A stretch of DNA of 6,718 nucleotides from a bacterium (lineage in GTDB: Bacteria > Sumerlaeota > Sumerlaeia > UBA8349). This document shows positions 1 to 5,246 of this stretch, in pieces. A program made the position numbers and the translations under genes. Positions within the stretch are counted from its first letter, which is position 1, and each line of letters starts with the position of its first letter. The stretch is from contig JABMPG010000809.1 of the NCBI GenBank assembly GCA_013203855.1, positions 1 through 6,718 on the forward strand, given 5' to 3'. The notes below the pieces were generated by a model. The model was not told where the DNA came from. It searched no databases and was given only the letters and a program-made list of their open reading frames with translations.

Positions 1-89
1 CCTCAACCGACGGCATGGGTTCGCCCTCGGGGGGCATTCTTTCTCTTGCGCCATGCTCATTTGCGCTACGAAATTAAGGCGAAAAGGAA

Positions 90-119
90 TTGACAGACGG
101 CAGGGAACGGAACTAAACT
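90..119 (+). promoter_or_regulatory. Candidate sigma70 promoter for the four-helix protein gene
   Basis: A perfect -35 hexamer TTGACA (90-95) is followed after 18 bp by TAAACT (114-119), which matches the -10 consensus at 4 of 6 positions. Transcription would begin near 126 and leave a leader of about 80 nt before the ATG at 209. The leader ends in the strong Shine-Dalgarno GGGGAGG (194-200), 8 nt before the start. I see no clear operator. This is the only plausible promoter I found in the first 208 bases, which otherwise hold no convincing gene. Confidence 0.5.
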
Positions 120-208
120 TCACTGTTTACAGCAATTTTCGATCCCCGCAGCGCAAAAGTCCGAACGATGCATTGCGTCGCGAGGTATTCTGAGGGGAGG
201 ACGCCGCC

Positions 209-685
209 ATGCATGGTGTCACCACCCATGACATCCTCGGGATGATTCGGGACTTTCACACTCTGCTGAGCGACTACTTCGAAGAGCGAGCCGTAGGCGA
301 ACGGCAGGAGGAAGTAAAGATGCTGCTCTCCTGCATGAGCCGCCACGAGCGCCGCCTCGAAAAAAAACTTGCCCGCTATGAAACCGGCGACGACAACGCA
401 GTGGCGCCGCGATGGCCCCTGTTCGTAAGCCTGCCAAAATGCCGCTTTCGTTTCCCCCCCGCAAAGGGAAAATGCAACCACCTCGCCGAGGTAAACCTCA
501 CGCGCCCGGTCGCCATGAGGGATGTCACGAAAGCCTTGCTGTGCTGCGACCGGTGCCTCGAGGAATTCTACGGAGCGCTGGCAGAAAAATCCGAGACCCA
601 TCAGGCACGCCACCTCTTCAACCGCCTCCTCCACAACACACAACGCGAAGAAAAACGCTTCTCCCGATCAAGCCTGGACCTCTAG
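209..685 (+). CDS. Predicted four-helix (ferritin/rubrerythrin-like fold) protein of unknown function
   Basis: A 158-residue, charged, soluble protein with no signal peptide or membrane segment. Residues 1-60 form two predicted amphipathic helices: the first has TTHDIL..IRDFH and the second VKMLLSCMSRHERRLEKKL with the H46-E47 pair. Residues 105-158 look like two more helices, ending in LLHNTQREEKRFSRSSLDL. This arrangement recalls an uncharacterised bacterial family of about 150 residues, placed by memory and not by search. The linker (61-104) is rich in Pro, Lys and Arg. Cysteines at 42, 78, 89, 112, 113 and 116 include a CCxxC group. I do not see the paired ExxH motifs of a di-iron site, so metal binding is unproven. 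The start is set by GGGGAGG 8 nt upstream. A C7 run at 454-460 lies inside the gene, but both halves fit in one frame, so it looks intact. It is transcribed convergently with the hydrolase, with 6 bp between the stop codons. Confidence 0.75.
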   Translation: MHGVTTHDILGMIRDFHTLLSDYFEERAVGERQEEVKMLLSCMSRHERRLEKKLARYETGDDNAVAPRWPLFVSLPKCRFRFPPAKGKCNHLAEVNLTRPVAMRDVTKALLCCDRCLEEFYGALAEKSETHQARHLFNRLLHNTQREEKRFSRSSLDL

Positions 686-691
686 ATTCCC

Positions 692-1879
692 CTAACCGAA
701 GCACCGGATCAATTCCTCGGCGAACAAAGCATGCCCCCGGTCCTCGGGGTGGTTAATGCCGTTTCGCAACAGCGTCATGTAGGGAATGCCCTCCTTCCAA
801 AGGTGCCCCCACCGGCTCGACGCGTCGGCAAGCGCCAAGCGCCGTCCCTCCGAAAACTTACGCAGAAACAGCACATACGCGCGCTTTTCTTCATCCCGAA
901 GGCTCTCGAATCCCATCATGGAGGGACGGGTAAAATGAGGCGTGATCAGCACCAGTTCCGCACCGAGTTCCCGGGTTCGGCGCACAATATCCGCATAGTG
1001 TTCCTCATAGGTCCGGGGCTCGAGGCCGGCATCGTTGACAAATTCAAGAGTGATGAGGTCGGGCTTCTCGTCCGCCACCGCCTGCCAGCCAACCCAGTGC
1101 AGACTGGCATCATCACGCAAACGCTCGCTCTTCTCGGGATGCAGCCACTGGTCGGAGTTCGAGCCGCCGAGACACACGGGCTTGACGGTGAAGTCGCACT
1201 CGGGAAACTTCTCCCGAAGCATCTCCGCGAACACGGAAACATACTTCTTCCCGGGCGAGCTGGCATCCCCGCCCTCGGTCACGCTGTCGCCCCAGCACAC
1301 TATCTTCACGGGGCGGCCCGCCCAAATCTTCGCCATAGTATTCGGGATGCGCCCCGGAGTAGTCAGCGTCTGCGCCTGCGCAGGCGTCTCAAGAATTGGA
1401 TAGACATCCACATCCCCGCCGTCGCTGAAGTACGGCACGAGAATATTGGCCTCTCTCCTCTCTCCCTCGCCAAGCGCGGGCGGCTCGGGAACCGTCAGGT
1501 CGCTCTGGCCCCGCCGGACAACGCGCTGGCCCCCGCCCGTAAGCACGAGTGAATCCAGCCGCAGGAGGGAGTAGCGGTAGTCGATCTCGACCCGGTCCTC
1601 GTTGGTTACAGTCGATCCGGGAGCCAGGCCCATGGTTCCCCATTCGTGATCAAGGAGGTAGTCTTTCCCTTCCTCCAGAAGACAATCCGCGTGACGAACG
1701 ACCACGCTCCCCGGATCGAAGGCCCGAACTCCCGGTCCGAGACCGCCCGCGGCGTGCCCCAGACGGTCGAGTCGCCGGCCACAAGCCCAACCCTTGGGCG
1801 CCACGTCGGGCAAAACCCCTTCCTCCCCCTTGACCTCAACGATTTCGGCCGGTTCCGTCTGGATCGGACTGGCATCCAT
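692..1879 (-). CDS. SGNH/GDSL-type hydrolase with N-terminal beta-rich region
   Basis: A 395-residue protein, probably an esterase or deacylase; the substrate is unknown. Residues 55-130 are a predicted beta-rich accessory region (KDYLLDHEWGTMG, then VEIDYRYSLLRLDSLVL). The SGNH fold occupies roughly 188-395. Block I is IVCWGDSVTEGG with the presumed nucleophile Ser199. Block II is LGGSNSDQW (about 237-245). The block III Asn is probably Asn282 in LEFVND. Block V is NGINHPEDRGH, with the presumed catalytic His377. Relatives normally have Asp before this His; here the nearest candidate position is Asn373 (codon AAC), so the acid may be missing or supplied elsewhere. There is no signal peptide, so it is predicted cytoplasmic. 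The ATG at 1879 has AAAGGAG 8 nt upstream, and that RBS overlaps the 8-bp repeat bordering the mobile block. It is the last gene of the - strand run, and no terminator fits in the 6-bp gap before the convergent gene. Confidence 0.88.
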   Translation of the reverse strand: MDASPIQTEPAEIVEVKGEEGVLPDVAPKGWACGRRLDRLGHAAGGLGPGVRAFDPGSVVVRHADCLLEEGKDYLLDHEWGTMGLAPGSTVTNEDRVEIDYRYSLLRLDSLVLTGGGQRVVRRGQSDLTVPEPPALGEGERREANILVPYFSDGGDVDVYPILETPAQAQTLTTPGRIPNTMAKIWAGRPVKIVCWGDSVTEGGDASSPGKKYVSVFAEMLREKFPECDFTVKPVCLGGSNSDQWLHPEKSERLRDDASLHWVGWQAVADEKPDLITLEFVNDAGLEPRTYEEHYADIVRRTRELGAELVLITPHFTRPSMMGFESLRDEEKRAYVLFLRKFSEGRRLALADASSRWGHLWKEGIPYMTLLRNGINHPEDRGHALFAEELIRCFG

Positions 1880-1887
1880 GGTTCAAA

Positions 1888-1894
1888 CTCCTTT
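1888..1894 (-). promoter_or_regulatory. Shine-Dalgarno of the SGNH hydrolase gene, overlapping the transposon target site
   Basis: On the - strand the sequence reads AAAGGAG, followed by 8 nt and then the ATG at 1879. Five of its seven bases (AAAGG) lie within the 8-bp target duplication 1890-1897, and the last two (AG) lie outside it. The mobile block therefore inserted in the ribosome-binding site of this gene, and the duplicated target bases kept the site complete. Confidence 0.8.
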
Positions 1895-1897
1895 CCT
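1890..1897. repeat. 8-bp direct repeat (target-site duplication), hydrolase-side copy
   Basis: CCTTTCCT lies immediately next to the terminal GTAAGCC of element A. The identical octamer lies immediately outside the far end of element B at 4051-4058. An 8-bp target duplication is the established length for IS66-family elements. Confidence 0.75.
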
Positions 1898-2274
1898 GTA
1901 AGCCTTCAGCCATCTCAGGCTAAGATGGTTAGAAAGTAATGACGCCTGGTTCGACCTGCAAGAATATTCCACTCCATGCGAGCATCGTTTTTCCGCGTTC
2001 GATTGAGATAATCTTGGAGAAAGGGAGGTGAACGGGGCGGCCGGAATCAACCGGGAGGCTTGGCGGCGGGAAGGCGCGGCCAGATGCAGCAAGGCCCAAG
2101 TGACCGCTTCCCCGCCTTGGGCGAAGATTTCCGCAGCCTGTTTGATAGTGAGATTCAGCAGGTCTCACGGGGAGAGTTCTCTGGTCATGCGAACGAGTTA
2201 CATGCCCCAAAACCAAAAACTATAGAGAAAGGCAGAAAGAGCGAAAACGTTGCGCCGCGCGGCTAAAGCCTTAC
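1898..2274 (-). mobile_element. Element A: internally deleted IS66-type element (377 bp)
   Basis: The element is bounded by imperfect terminal inverted repeats: GTAAGGCTTTAGCC reading inward from 2274 on the - strand, and GTAAGCCTTCAGCC reading inward from 1898, 12 of 14 matching. The leader from 2274 to the tnpC start at 2188 is about 88% identical by eye to that of element B. The other end shares the 13-mer CCATCTCAGGCTA (1910-1922) with element B at 3656-3668. In A this 13-mer forms part of a small hairpin, CCATCT/AGATGG (1910-1915 and 1923-1928). Full-length single-ORF IS66 elements are well over 1 kb, so most of the transposase gene is missing. Its 8-bp flanks, CCTTTCCT and CATTTCTT, match at 6 of 8 positions. 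The cupin stop codon lies inside its terminal repeat. Confidence 0.75.
2219..2224 (-). promoter_or_regulatory. Candidate -10 box in the left end of element A
   Basis: TATAGT (5 of 6 to consensus) on the - strand is preceded at 17 bp by a poor -35, TTTTCG. The same box and its surroundings are conserved in element B at 3995-4000. It would have driven the transposase, and in A it points toward the SGNH hydrolase gene. The weak -35 keeps confidence low. Confidence 0.3.
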
Positions 2275-3497
2275 CATTTCTTGTGCAATTCGGGGTTGTT
2301 CGGCCCGAAGTGTTTCAGGATCACAAGAGGATCGGACCGGGATTGGTTCACCATTTTCACTCCCTCAAGGGCGGCCTGTTCGCTGACGAAATACTCGTCA
2401 TGGGTGAGTTGCCCGTAACGAATCAGGGCGGGCGACTCGATGGGCCAGGAACTAAACGTGCCGTGGCCCTCCATGCAAATCAGTCCATAGGCGGCTGCGT
2501 CGCGAACTGTCACTGAGCGCCCCGGCAGAACCGTGAGTTCCTTCGCGCTAAAGGCGTCGGACTTGTAGCAAATCCATTTCTCGGCGTATCCTAAGACTTC
2601 GATCTCCTCCAGGGGCACTATTGGAATCGGCTCCATGAAGTTGTGGGCATGGAAATCGGGATCCGTGTTCTTTTCCCAGTCGATCACTTCCATCAGGTAA
2701 TCGATGTCACCTTTGTGTTCGGACGGGCAGTCCTTCCACAAGAGTTCGCTCGAAACAACTCGACGGTCCATGATCACCGACTGGTACATGGCATAAACGT
2801 CCGACGCTTTCTGCGGTTCGTATGTGCACAGACTGCCGGGCGCATGGAGAACACCGGGGGAAACGTTCCATCCGGTGCCAAGCTCGAGGCGATAGGCGCG
2901 GGAGAGAGCCGTAATCTTGTTGTCGCCTTTGGCGAACGCAGCGAGGCATTCGCGGACCTGATCCTTTGTCGTCCCCGGATTGAATCCGAAGAAAGTGAAC
3001 GGAAAATCACCGCCGTGGTTGTTGACCTGCATCGGGAAATAGTAGGCCTCCGGCTTGCCTAACTGACCGACCTTTGCGGCATGGGCATCGCCATGGTGAA
3101 TATGGTGCGGCAGCGGCTCCTGGTTGTCGAAGAACTTCGAATACATGGGCCAGACTCCGTATTCCGTCCATAGACGGTTCCCGATAAGACTTCCCTTGAG
3201 GGCGTCCACGGCATCGCGGAGGGAGACTCTCTCGACATTCCCCTTGTGCTCACAGACGACGAAACTCAGTCCTTCACACGGGGCGGTCAATGGCCCATTG
3301 TCCGCCGGCGTCGTCGAGGAGAACCAGCGCTCGTCGATCCCGCCACGGTCGCCGCCGAGTGCGTAGTAGTCGTCCGGATGCAGTTTGATCCGTCTTCCCG
3401 GAATGCAGAACGACCTTGGTACCCAGTTCGGCGCGAGCCGCAAGACGCCCTTACCTTGATCCATAGCACGTTCAGAAATTGCTTTTCCTGATGTCAC
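2271..3497 (-). CDS. Cupin-type metalloenzyme, class I mannose-6-phosphate isomerase-like
   Basis: A 408-residue soluble protein. The cupin core holds a probable metal site: LPHHIHH (about 129-135), the KPE of GKPEAYYFP (148-150), and His218 in SPGVLHAPG. This pattern resembles the zinc site of class I phosphomannose isomerases (HxH, KPE, late PxGxxHA). A sugar or sugar-phosphate isomerase or epimerase role is likely, but the substrate is unknown. A second cupin-like half (about 330-400) includes TVLPGRSVTVRD and a GHGTF turn. The start is the GTG at 3497, because GAGGAGG precedes it by 8 nt; the longer open frame upstream (to 3659) and the internal ATG at 3464 lack such a site. A promoter and an inverted repeat lie just upstream. 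The gene sits between two IS66-type remnants. Its TAA stop (2273-2271) is formed by the GTAA of element A, so the native C-terminus may have been altered. Confidence 0.85.
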   Translation of the reverse strand: MTSGKAISERAMDQGKGVLRLAPNWVPRSFCIPGRRIKLHPDDYYALGGDRGGIDERWFSSTTPADNGPLTAPCEGLSFVVCEHKGNVERVSLRDAVDALKGSLIGNRLWTEYGVWPMYSKFFDNQEPLPHHIHHGDAHAAKVGQLGKPEAYYFPMQVNNHGGDFPFTFFGFNPGTTKDQVRECLAAFAKGDNKITALSRAYRLELGTGWNVSPGVLHAPGSLCTYEPQKASDVYAMYQSVIMDRRVVSSELLWKDCPSEHKGDIDYLMEVIDWEKNTDPDFHAHNFMEPIPIVPLEEIEVLGYAEKWICYKSDAFSAKELTVLPGRSVTVRDAAAYGLICMEGHGTFSSWPIESPALIRYGQLTHDEYFVSEQAALEGVKMVNQSRSDPLVILKHFGPNNPELHKKW

Positions 3498-3505
3498 AGT
3501 TGCTT

Positions 3506-3512
3506 CCTCCTC
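3506..3512 (-). promoter_or_regulatory. Shine-Dalgarno that fixes a GTG start for the cupin gene
   Basis: The - strand reads GAGGAGG, then 8 nt, then GTG at 3497. The in-frame ATG at 3464 and the ATG at 3542 have no comparable site, so the GTG is preferred. Confidence 0.75.
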
Positions 3513-3560
3513 GTGCTTCTGTATAAGCCCCTCGTATCCCATCTTCAGCCGTCGCGCGTT

Positions 3561-3589
3561 ACTGTATTCGGTCGTGACGGGTATTTCAA
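3561..3589 (-). promoter_or_regulatory. Candidate sigma70 promoter of the cupin gene
   Basis: On the - strand, TTGAAA (3589-3584, 5 of 6 to the -35 consensus) is followed after exactly 17 bp by TACAGT (3566-3561, 4 of 6 to the -10 consensus). The predicted start near 3554 gives a leader of about 57 nt before the GTG at 3497. It lies inside the mobile block but outside element B, so it belongs to the cargo and would let the gene be expressed wherever the block lands. Confidence 0.55.
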
Positions 3590-3590
3590 G

Positions 3591-3609
3591 CCTTGAGTGC
3601 GGCTCAAGG
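3591..3609. promoter_or_regulatory. Perfect 7-bp inverted repeat just upstream of the cupin -35
   Basis: CCTTGAG - 5 bp - CTCAAGG forms a perfect dyad ending 2 bp upstream of the candidate -35 box. This is a typical place for an activator or repressor site. No T-run follows on either strand, so a terminator is unlikely. No cognate regulator gene is visible in the window. Confidence 0.4.
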
Positions 3610-3643
3610 ATCGACGGCGTCCCTCCCGCCGCTTCGATTGCCG

Positions 3644-3965
3644 GCAAGCCTCTATCCATCTCAGGCTACGCATCAGCATCGCCTGTGTGTTCGCGCCTTT
3701 TTCGCCGGTACGGCGCGCGCCCTTGTGGCCTTTCTTCTGCGCGCGCTTCTCCGGGCGCTTTTTCGCGGCCGGGTTTTCGTAAGGCGCGACCTGCGAAGAC
3801 GGTTTCAAAATTTCGCCAGCGGTCTCGGGGACGGACCTGCCCTTCGCAAGCGCCGCCAGCTGCAGCAAGGCCCGGACGATGGCTTCGGTGCCTTGCAGGC
3901 AGATTTCCCGGGCTTGTACCTCAGTGAGATTCAGCAGGTCTTTGGGGGGGCAGTTTTCTGGCCAT
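3644..3965 (-). pseudogene. Frameshifted remnant of IS66-family transposase TnpC N-terminus (element B)
   Basis: From the ATG at 3965 the frame reads MARKLPP and is then thrown out by one extra base in a run of seven C on the - strand (G7 at 3944-3950). In the corrected frame it continues PKDLLNLTEVQAREICLQGTE, then ALLQLAALAKG. A later part has PSS..APYENPAAKKRPEKR followed by KKGHKGARR. This is the characteristic IS66 TnpC opening: an acidic helix, then a Pro-Tyr-x-x-Pro stretch and a basic GHxGxRR segment. The zinc-binding, DDE catalytic and C-terminal regions are absent. The frame then runs into SLRWIEA near the right end and stays open to a TGA at 3545, beyond the element. It is not a functional transposase. 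Confidence 0.78.
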
Positions 3966-3994
3966 GCGGACAAGCTACATGCCCAAAACCAAAA

Positions 3995-4000
3995 ACTATA
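3995..4000 (-). promoter_or_regulatory. Candidate -10 box in the left end of element B
   Basis: TATAGT on the - strand is identical to the box in element A and sits in the same conserved context (TATAGTTTTTGGTTTTGGG). It points toward the cupin gene and is the likely former transposase promoter. No good -35 is visible at 16-18 bp. Confidence 0.3.
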
Positions 4001-4050
4001 GGGAAAAGCAGAAAGAGCGAAAACGTTGCGCCACGCGGCTAAAAGCTTGC

Positions 4051-4058
4051 CCTTTCCT
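4051..4058. repeat. 8-bp direct repeat (target-site duplication), glycosyltransferase-side copy
   Basis: CCTTTCCT directly abuts the terminal repeat of element B and is identical to 1890-1897 at the other end of the 2153-bp block. Confidence 0.75.
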
Positions 4059-4071
4059 CTCGAATAAGAAC

Positions 4072-5226
4072 CTACAAAGACCGCTTCGAATCCTCAACGA
4101 TCGCATCGCCATAGAGATCCACATAAGCCTTGGTGACCGCATCCATATGATGTTCGCGAAGCACCCATTCCCGGGCCCGGACCGCCCTCTGCACGGCCAT
4201 TTCCGGACTCTCAATCACATCCTGCATGATTCTGGCCAACGCCTGGCTGTCCCCGATCTCGAAAATCCAGCCACGCTCCCCGTTCTCTCCGATAAGCTCG
4301 GGCGCGGAAGTAAAACTGGAGCAAATGACAGGAGTGCCCACGGCCATGGATTCGAGAATGACCAAAGGCTGCGACTCGGTGAGCGAAGAAAGAATGAGAG
4401 CGTCGGCCGACGAAACGATCGAGGCCACCTCACGGCGCTCATCGATTTGCCCCAGAAAGTCCACGTCATCGTGAAGTCCGCATTTCTCTGACAGAAGATG
4501 GAGATCAGGCAGATCCGGACCATCGCCAATGATCTTGAGTCGCGGCGCGGCATTCGTGGCGCCATGCGCCAACTTCTTGCGAAGACAGCACATCGCAAGG
4601 ACGATATCCCAGACACGCTTAACGGGACGCAGCCCGGAAACGTGAACAAAATAAGGCGGCTCCTCTCTCTTTCGCGCAAACTCCCCGAAAAACTCCGGCG
4701 CGATAGTATTCGGGATCAGATGGATACGCGAACGCTCTAACTTGTAGACCTTCTCGACGCTGTCCGCCAGAAAGCGCGAAGCCACGGTAACCGAAGCCTC
4801 CGCCTTCTCCACAAGCTTCGTCAGCATGCTCACATCGAAAAGATCAGGCACGATGGTGACGTCCGACCCATGGAAGGTGACGACGCAGGGAATACCATAA
4901 ATGTCGCGAAGGTTCGACATAACATGGATGAGCGGAACGGCATAGTGAACGTGAATAATGTCGTAAGGCTTCTTCTTGTGAAGCTTGTCGAAGGCAACGA
5001 GAAACCCGAAGTCGGTCTGGATGTGATCGAATATGGCGTAGGACAGAGAGTTCGGGGTCCGGATACGGATGCCTTCGCGCAGGAGCCTCTCCTGCATAGC
5101 GTTCTCGTAGGCGAAAACATCGCAGTCGTGCCCATTGGCTCGCAGAGCCAACGCGAGATTGACTGCCACCTCAGAACTGCCGCCAAGACTGCCCATGCAG
5201 AAAATCGCCACATTGAGTTTGCTCAT
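4072..5226 (-). CDS. GT4-family glycosyltransferase, BshA-like
   Basis: A 384-residue cytoplasmic GT-B glycosyltransferase, near the usual size of BshA (about 380). The N-terminal Rossmann half starts NVAIFCMGSLGGSSEVAV (5-22) with the GGS loop. It continues with DIIHVHYAVP (89-98) and TFHGSDVTIV (117-126). The C-terminal half has VSGLRPVKRVWDIV (196-209), IIGDGP (232-237) and the nucleotide-sugar motif EX7E in ESQPLVILE (284-292). The segments IIHxHYAxP, HGSD and KRVxD recall Bacillus BshA, which links GlcNAc from UDP-GlcNAc to L-malate in bacillithiol synthesis. The PIG-L deacetylase 20 bp upstream would fit the next step. Other GT4 roles, such as glycolipid or polysaccharide synthesis, remain possible. 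The ATG at 5226 is chosen because the family begins at this point; the upstream extension overlaps the PIG-L gene and is unlike it. The RBS is weak (AAGAGA). Confidence 0.85.
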   Translation of the reverse strand: MSKLNVAIFCMGSLGGSSEVAVNLALALRANGHDCDVFAYENAMQERLLREGIRIRTPNSLSYAIFDHIQTDFGFLVAFDKLHKKKPYDIIHVHYAVPLIHVMSNLRDIYGIPCVVTFHGSDVTIVPDLFDVSMLTKLVEKAEASVTVASRFLADSVEKVYKLERSRIHLIPNTIAPEFFGEFARKREEPPYFVHVSGLRPVKRVWDIVLAMCCLRKKLAHGATNAAPRLKIIGDGPDLPDLHLLSEKCGLHDDVDFLGQIDERREVASIVSSADALILSSLTESQPLVILESMAVGTPVICSSFTSAPELIGENGERGWIFEIGDSQALARIMQDVIESPEMAVQRAVRAREWVLREHHMDAVTKAYVDLYGDAIVEDSKRSL

Positions 5227-5246
5227 TGCTCGTATCTCTTCACTTT

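Larger units (their letters stand above)
1883..2188 (-). pseudogene. Remnant of IS66-family transposase TnpC N-terminus (element A)
   Basis: Starting at the ATG at 2188, the frame reads MTRELSP, then an in-frame TGA (2167-2165), then DLLNLTIKQAAEIFAQGGEA and onward to ALLHLAA. The last stretch matches the opening of IS66-family TnpC proteins and the copy in element B (DLLNLTEVQAREICLQGTEA). After about 45 codons the similarity fades into unrelated low-complexity residues, consistent with an internal deletion. The frame then runs through the terminal repeat (SLRWLKAYRKGV) to a TGA at 1883, just outside the element. The nonsense codon and the missing catalytic domain make it non-functional. Confidence 0.75.
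1898..4050 (-). mobile_element. Putative composite IS66-type transposon carrying a cupin gene (2153 bp)
   Basis: Two degraded IS66-type elements in the same orientation (A, 1898-2274; B, 3644-4050) flank one complete cupin gene with its own promoter. The outermost ends are inverted repeats of each other: GTAAGCCTTCAGCC at 1898 reading inward against GCAAGCTTTTAGCC at 4050 reading inward on the - strand, 11 of 14 matching. Both abut the same octamer CCTTTCCT. The inner flanks do not show a perfect duplication: A has CATTTCTT on its cupin side, and B has GATTGCCG on its cupin side. This favours movement of the whole block as a unit. No intact transposase is present, so mobility would need one supplied in trans. 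Removing the block joins the glycosyltransferase stop and the hydrolase start across 31 bp. An alternative is two independent old insertions with a chance octamer match. Confidence 0.7.
3644..4050 (-). mobile_element. Element B: internally deleted IS66-type element (407 bp)
   Basis: Terminal inverted repeats are GCAAGCTTTTAGCC reading inward from 4050 on the - strand and GCAAGCCTCTATCC reading inward from 3644, 11 of 14 matching. The left leader, from 4050 to the transposase start, is nearly the same as in element A apart from scattered substitutions and one gap. The right end carries the shared 13-mer CCATCTCAGGCTA (3656-3668). A longer part of the transposase N-terminus survives than in A. 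The internal deletions differ: about 61 codons separate the shared blocks in B and about 51 in A. The outer flank is CCTTTCCT and the inner flank GATTGCCG. The element lies 21 bp past the glycosyltransferase stop codon. Confidence 0.78.

Noticed and set aside
23..45. GC-rich dyad GCCC-N5-GGGC followed by a T-rich stretch, possibly the terminator of an upstream gene
   Set aside because: The stem is only 4 bp, the T-run is broken by C, and no upstream gene is visible.
424..434. GTAAGCCTGCC resembling an IS terminal repeat inside the four-helix gene
   Set aside because: Only the first eight bases match, with no partner end or flanking duplication, and the gene is uninterrupted.
113..643. Long - strand open frame opposite the four-helix gene
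   Set aside because: It is the antisense shadow of 209-685. It has no RBS and resembles no family I know, whereas the + strand frame does.
731..1552. Long + strand open frame opposite the SGNH hydrolase
   Set aside because: It is a shadow. The - strand frame carries GDS, LGGS and NHP motifs and a good RBS.
2094..2122. Inverted repeat GCCCAAG-N15-CTTGGGC
   Set aside because: It is not conserved in element B and lies in the decayed transposase coding region, so it is probably chance.
2016..2225. A strong Shine-Dalgarno-like AAAGGGAGGTGA on the + strand with a following open frame
   Set aside because: It lies inside element A in degraded transposase DNA, and the 65-residue product has no family character.
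3498..3659. N-terminal extension of the cupin reading frame up to 3659
   Set aside because: It runs through the promoter and dyad into the end of element B, while GAGGAGG places the start at the GTG at 3497.
1898..4050. CRISPR array or tandem repeat explanation for the duplicated sequences
   Set aside because: There are only two copies about 1.8 kb apart, each with inverted termini and transposase similarity, which fits insertion elements.
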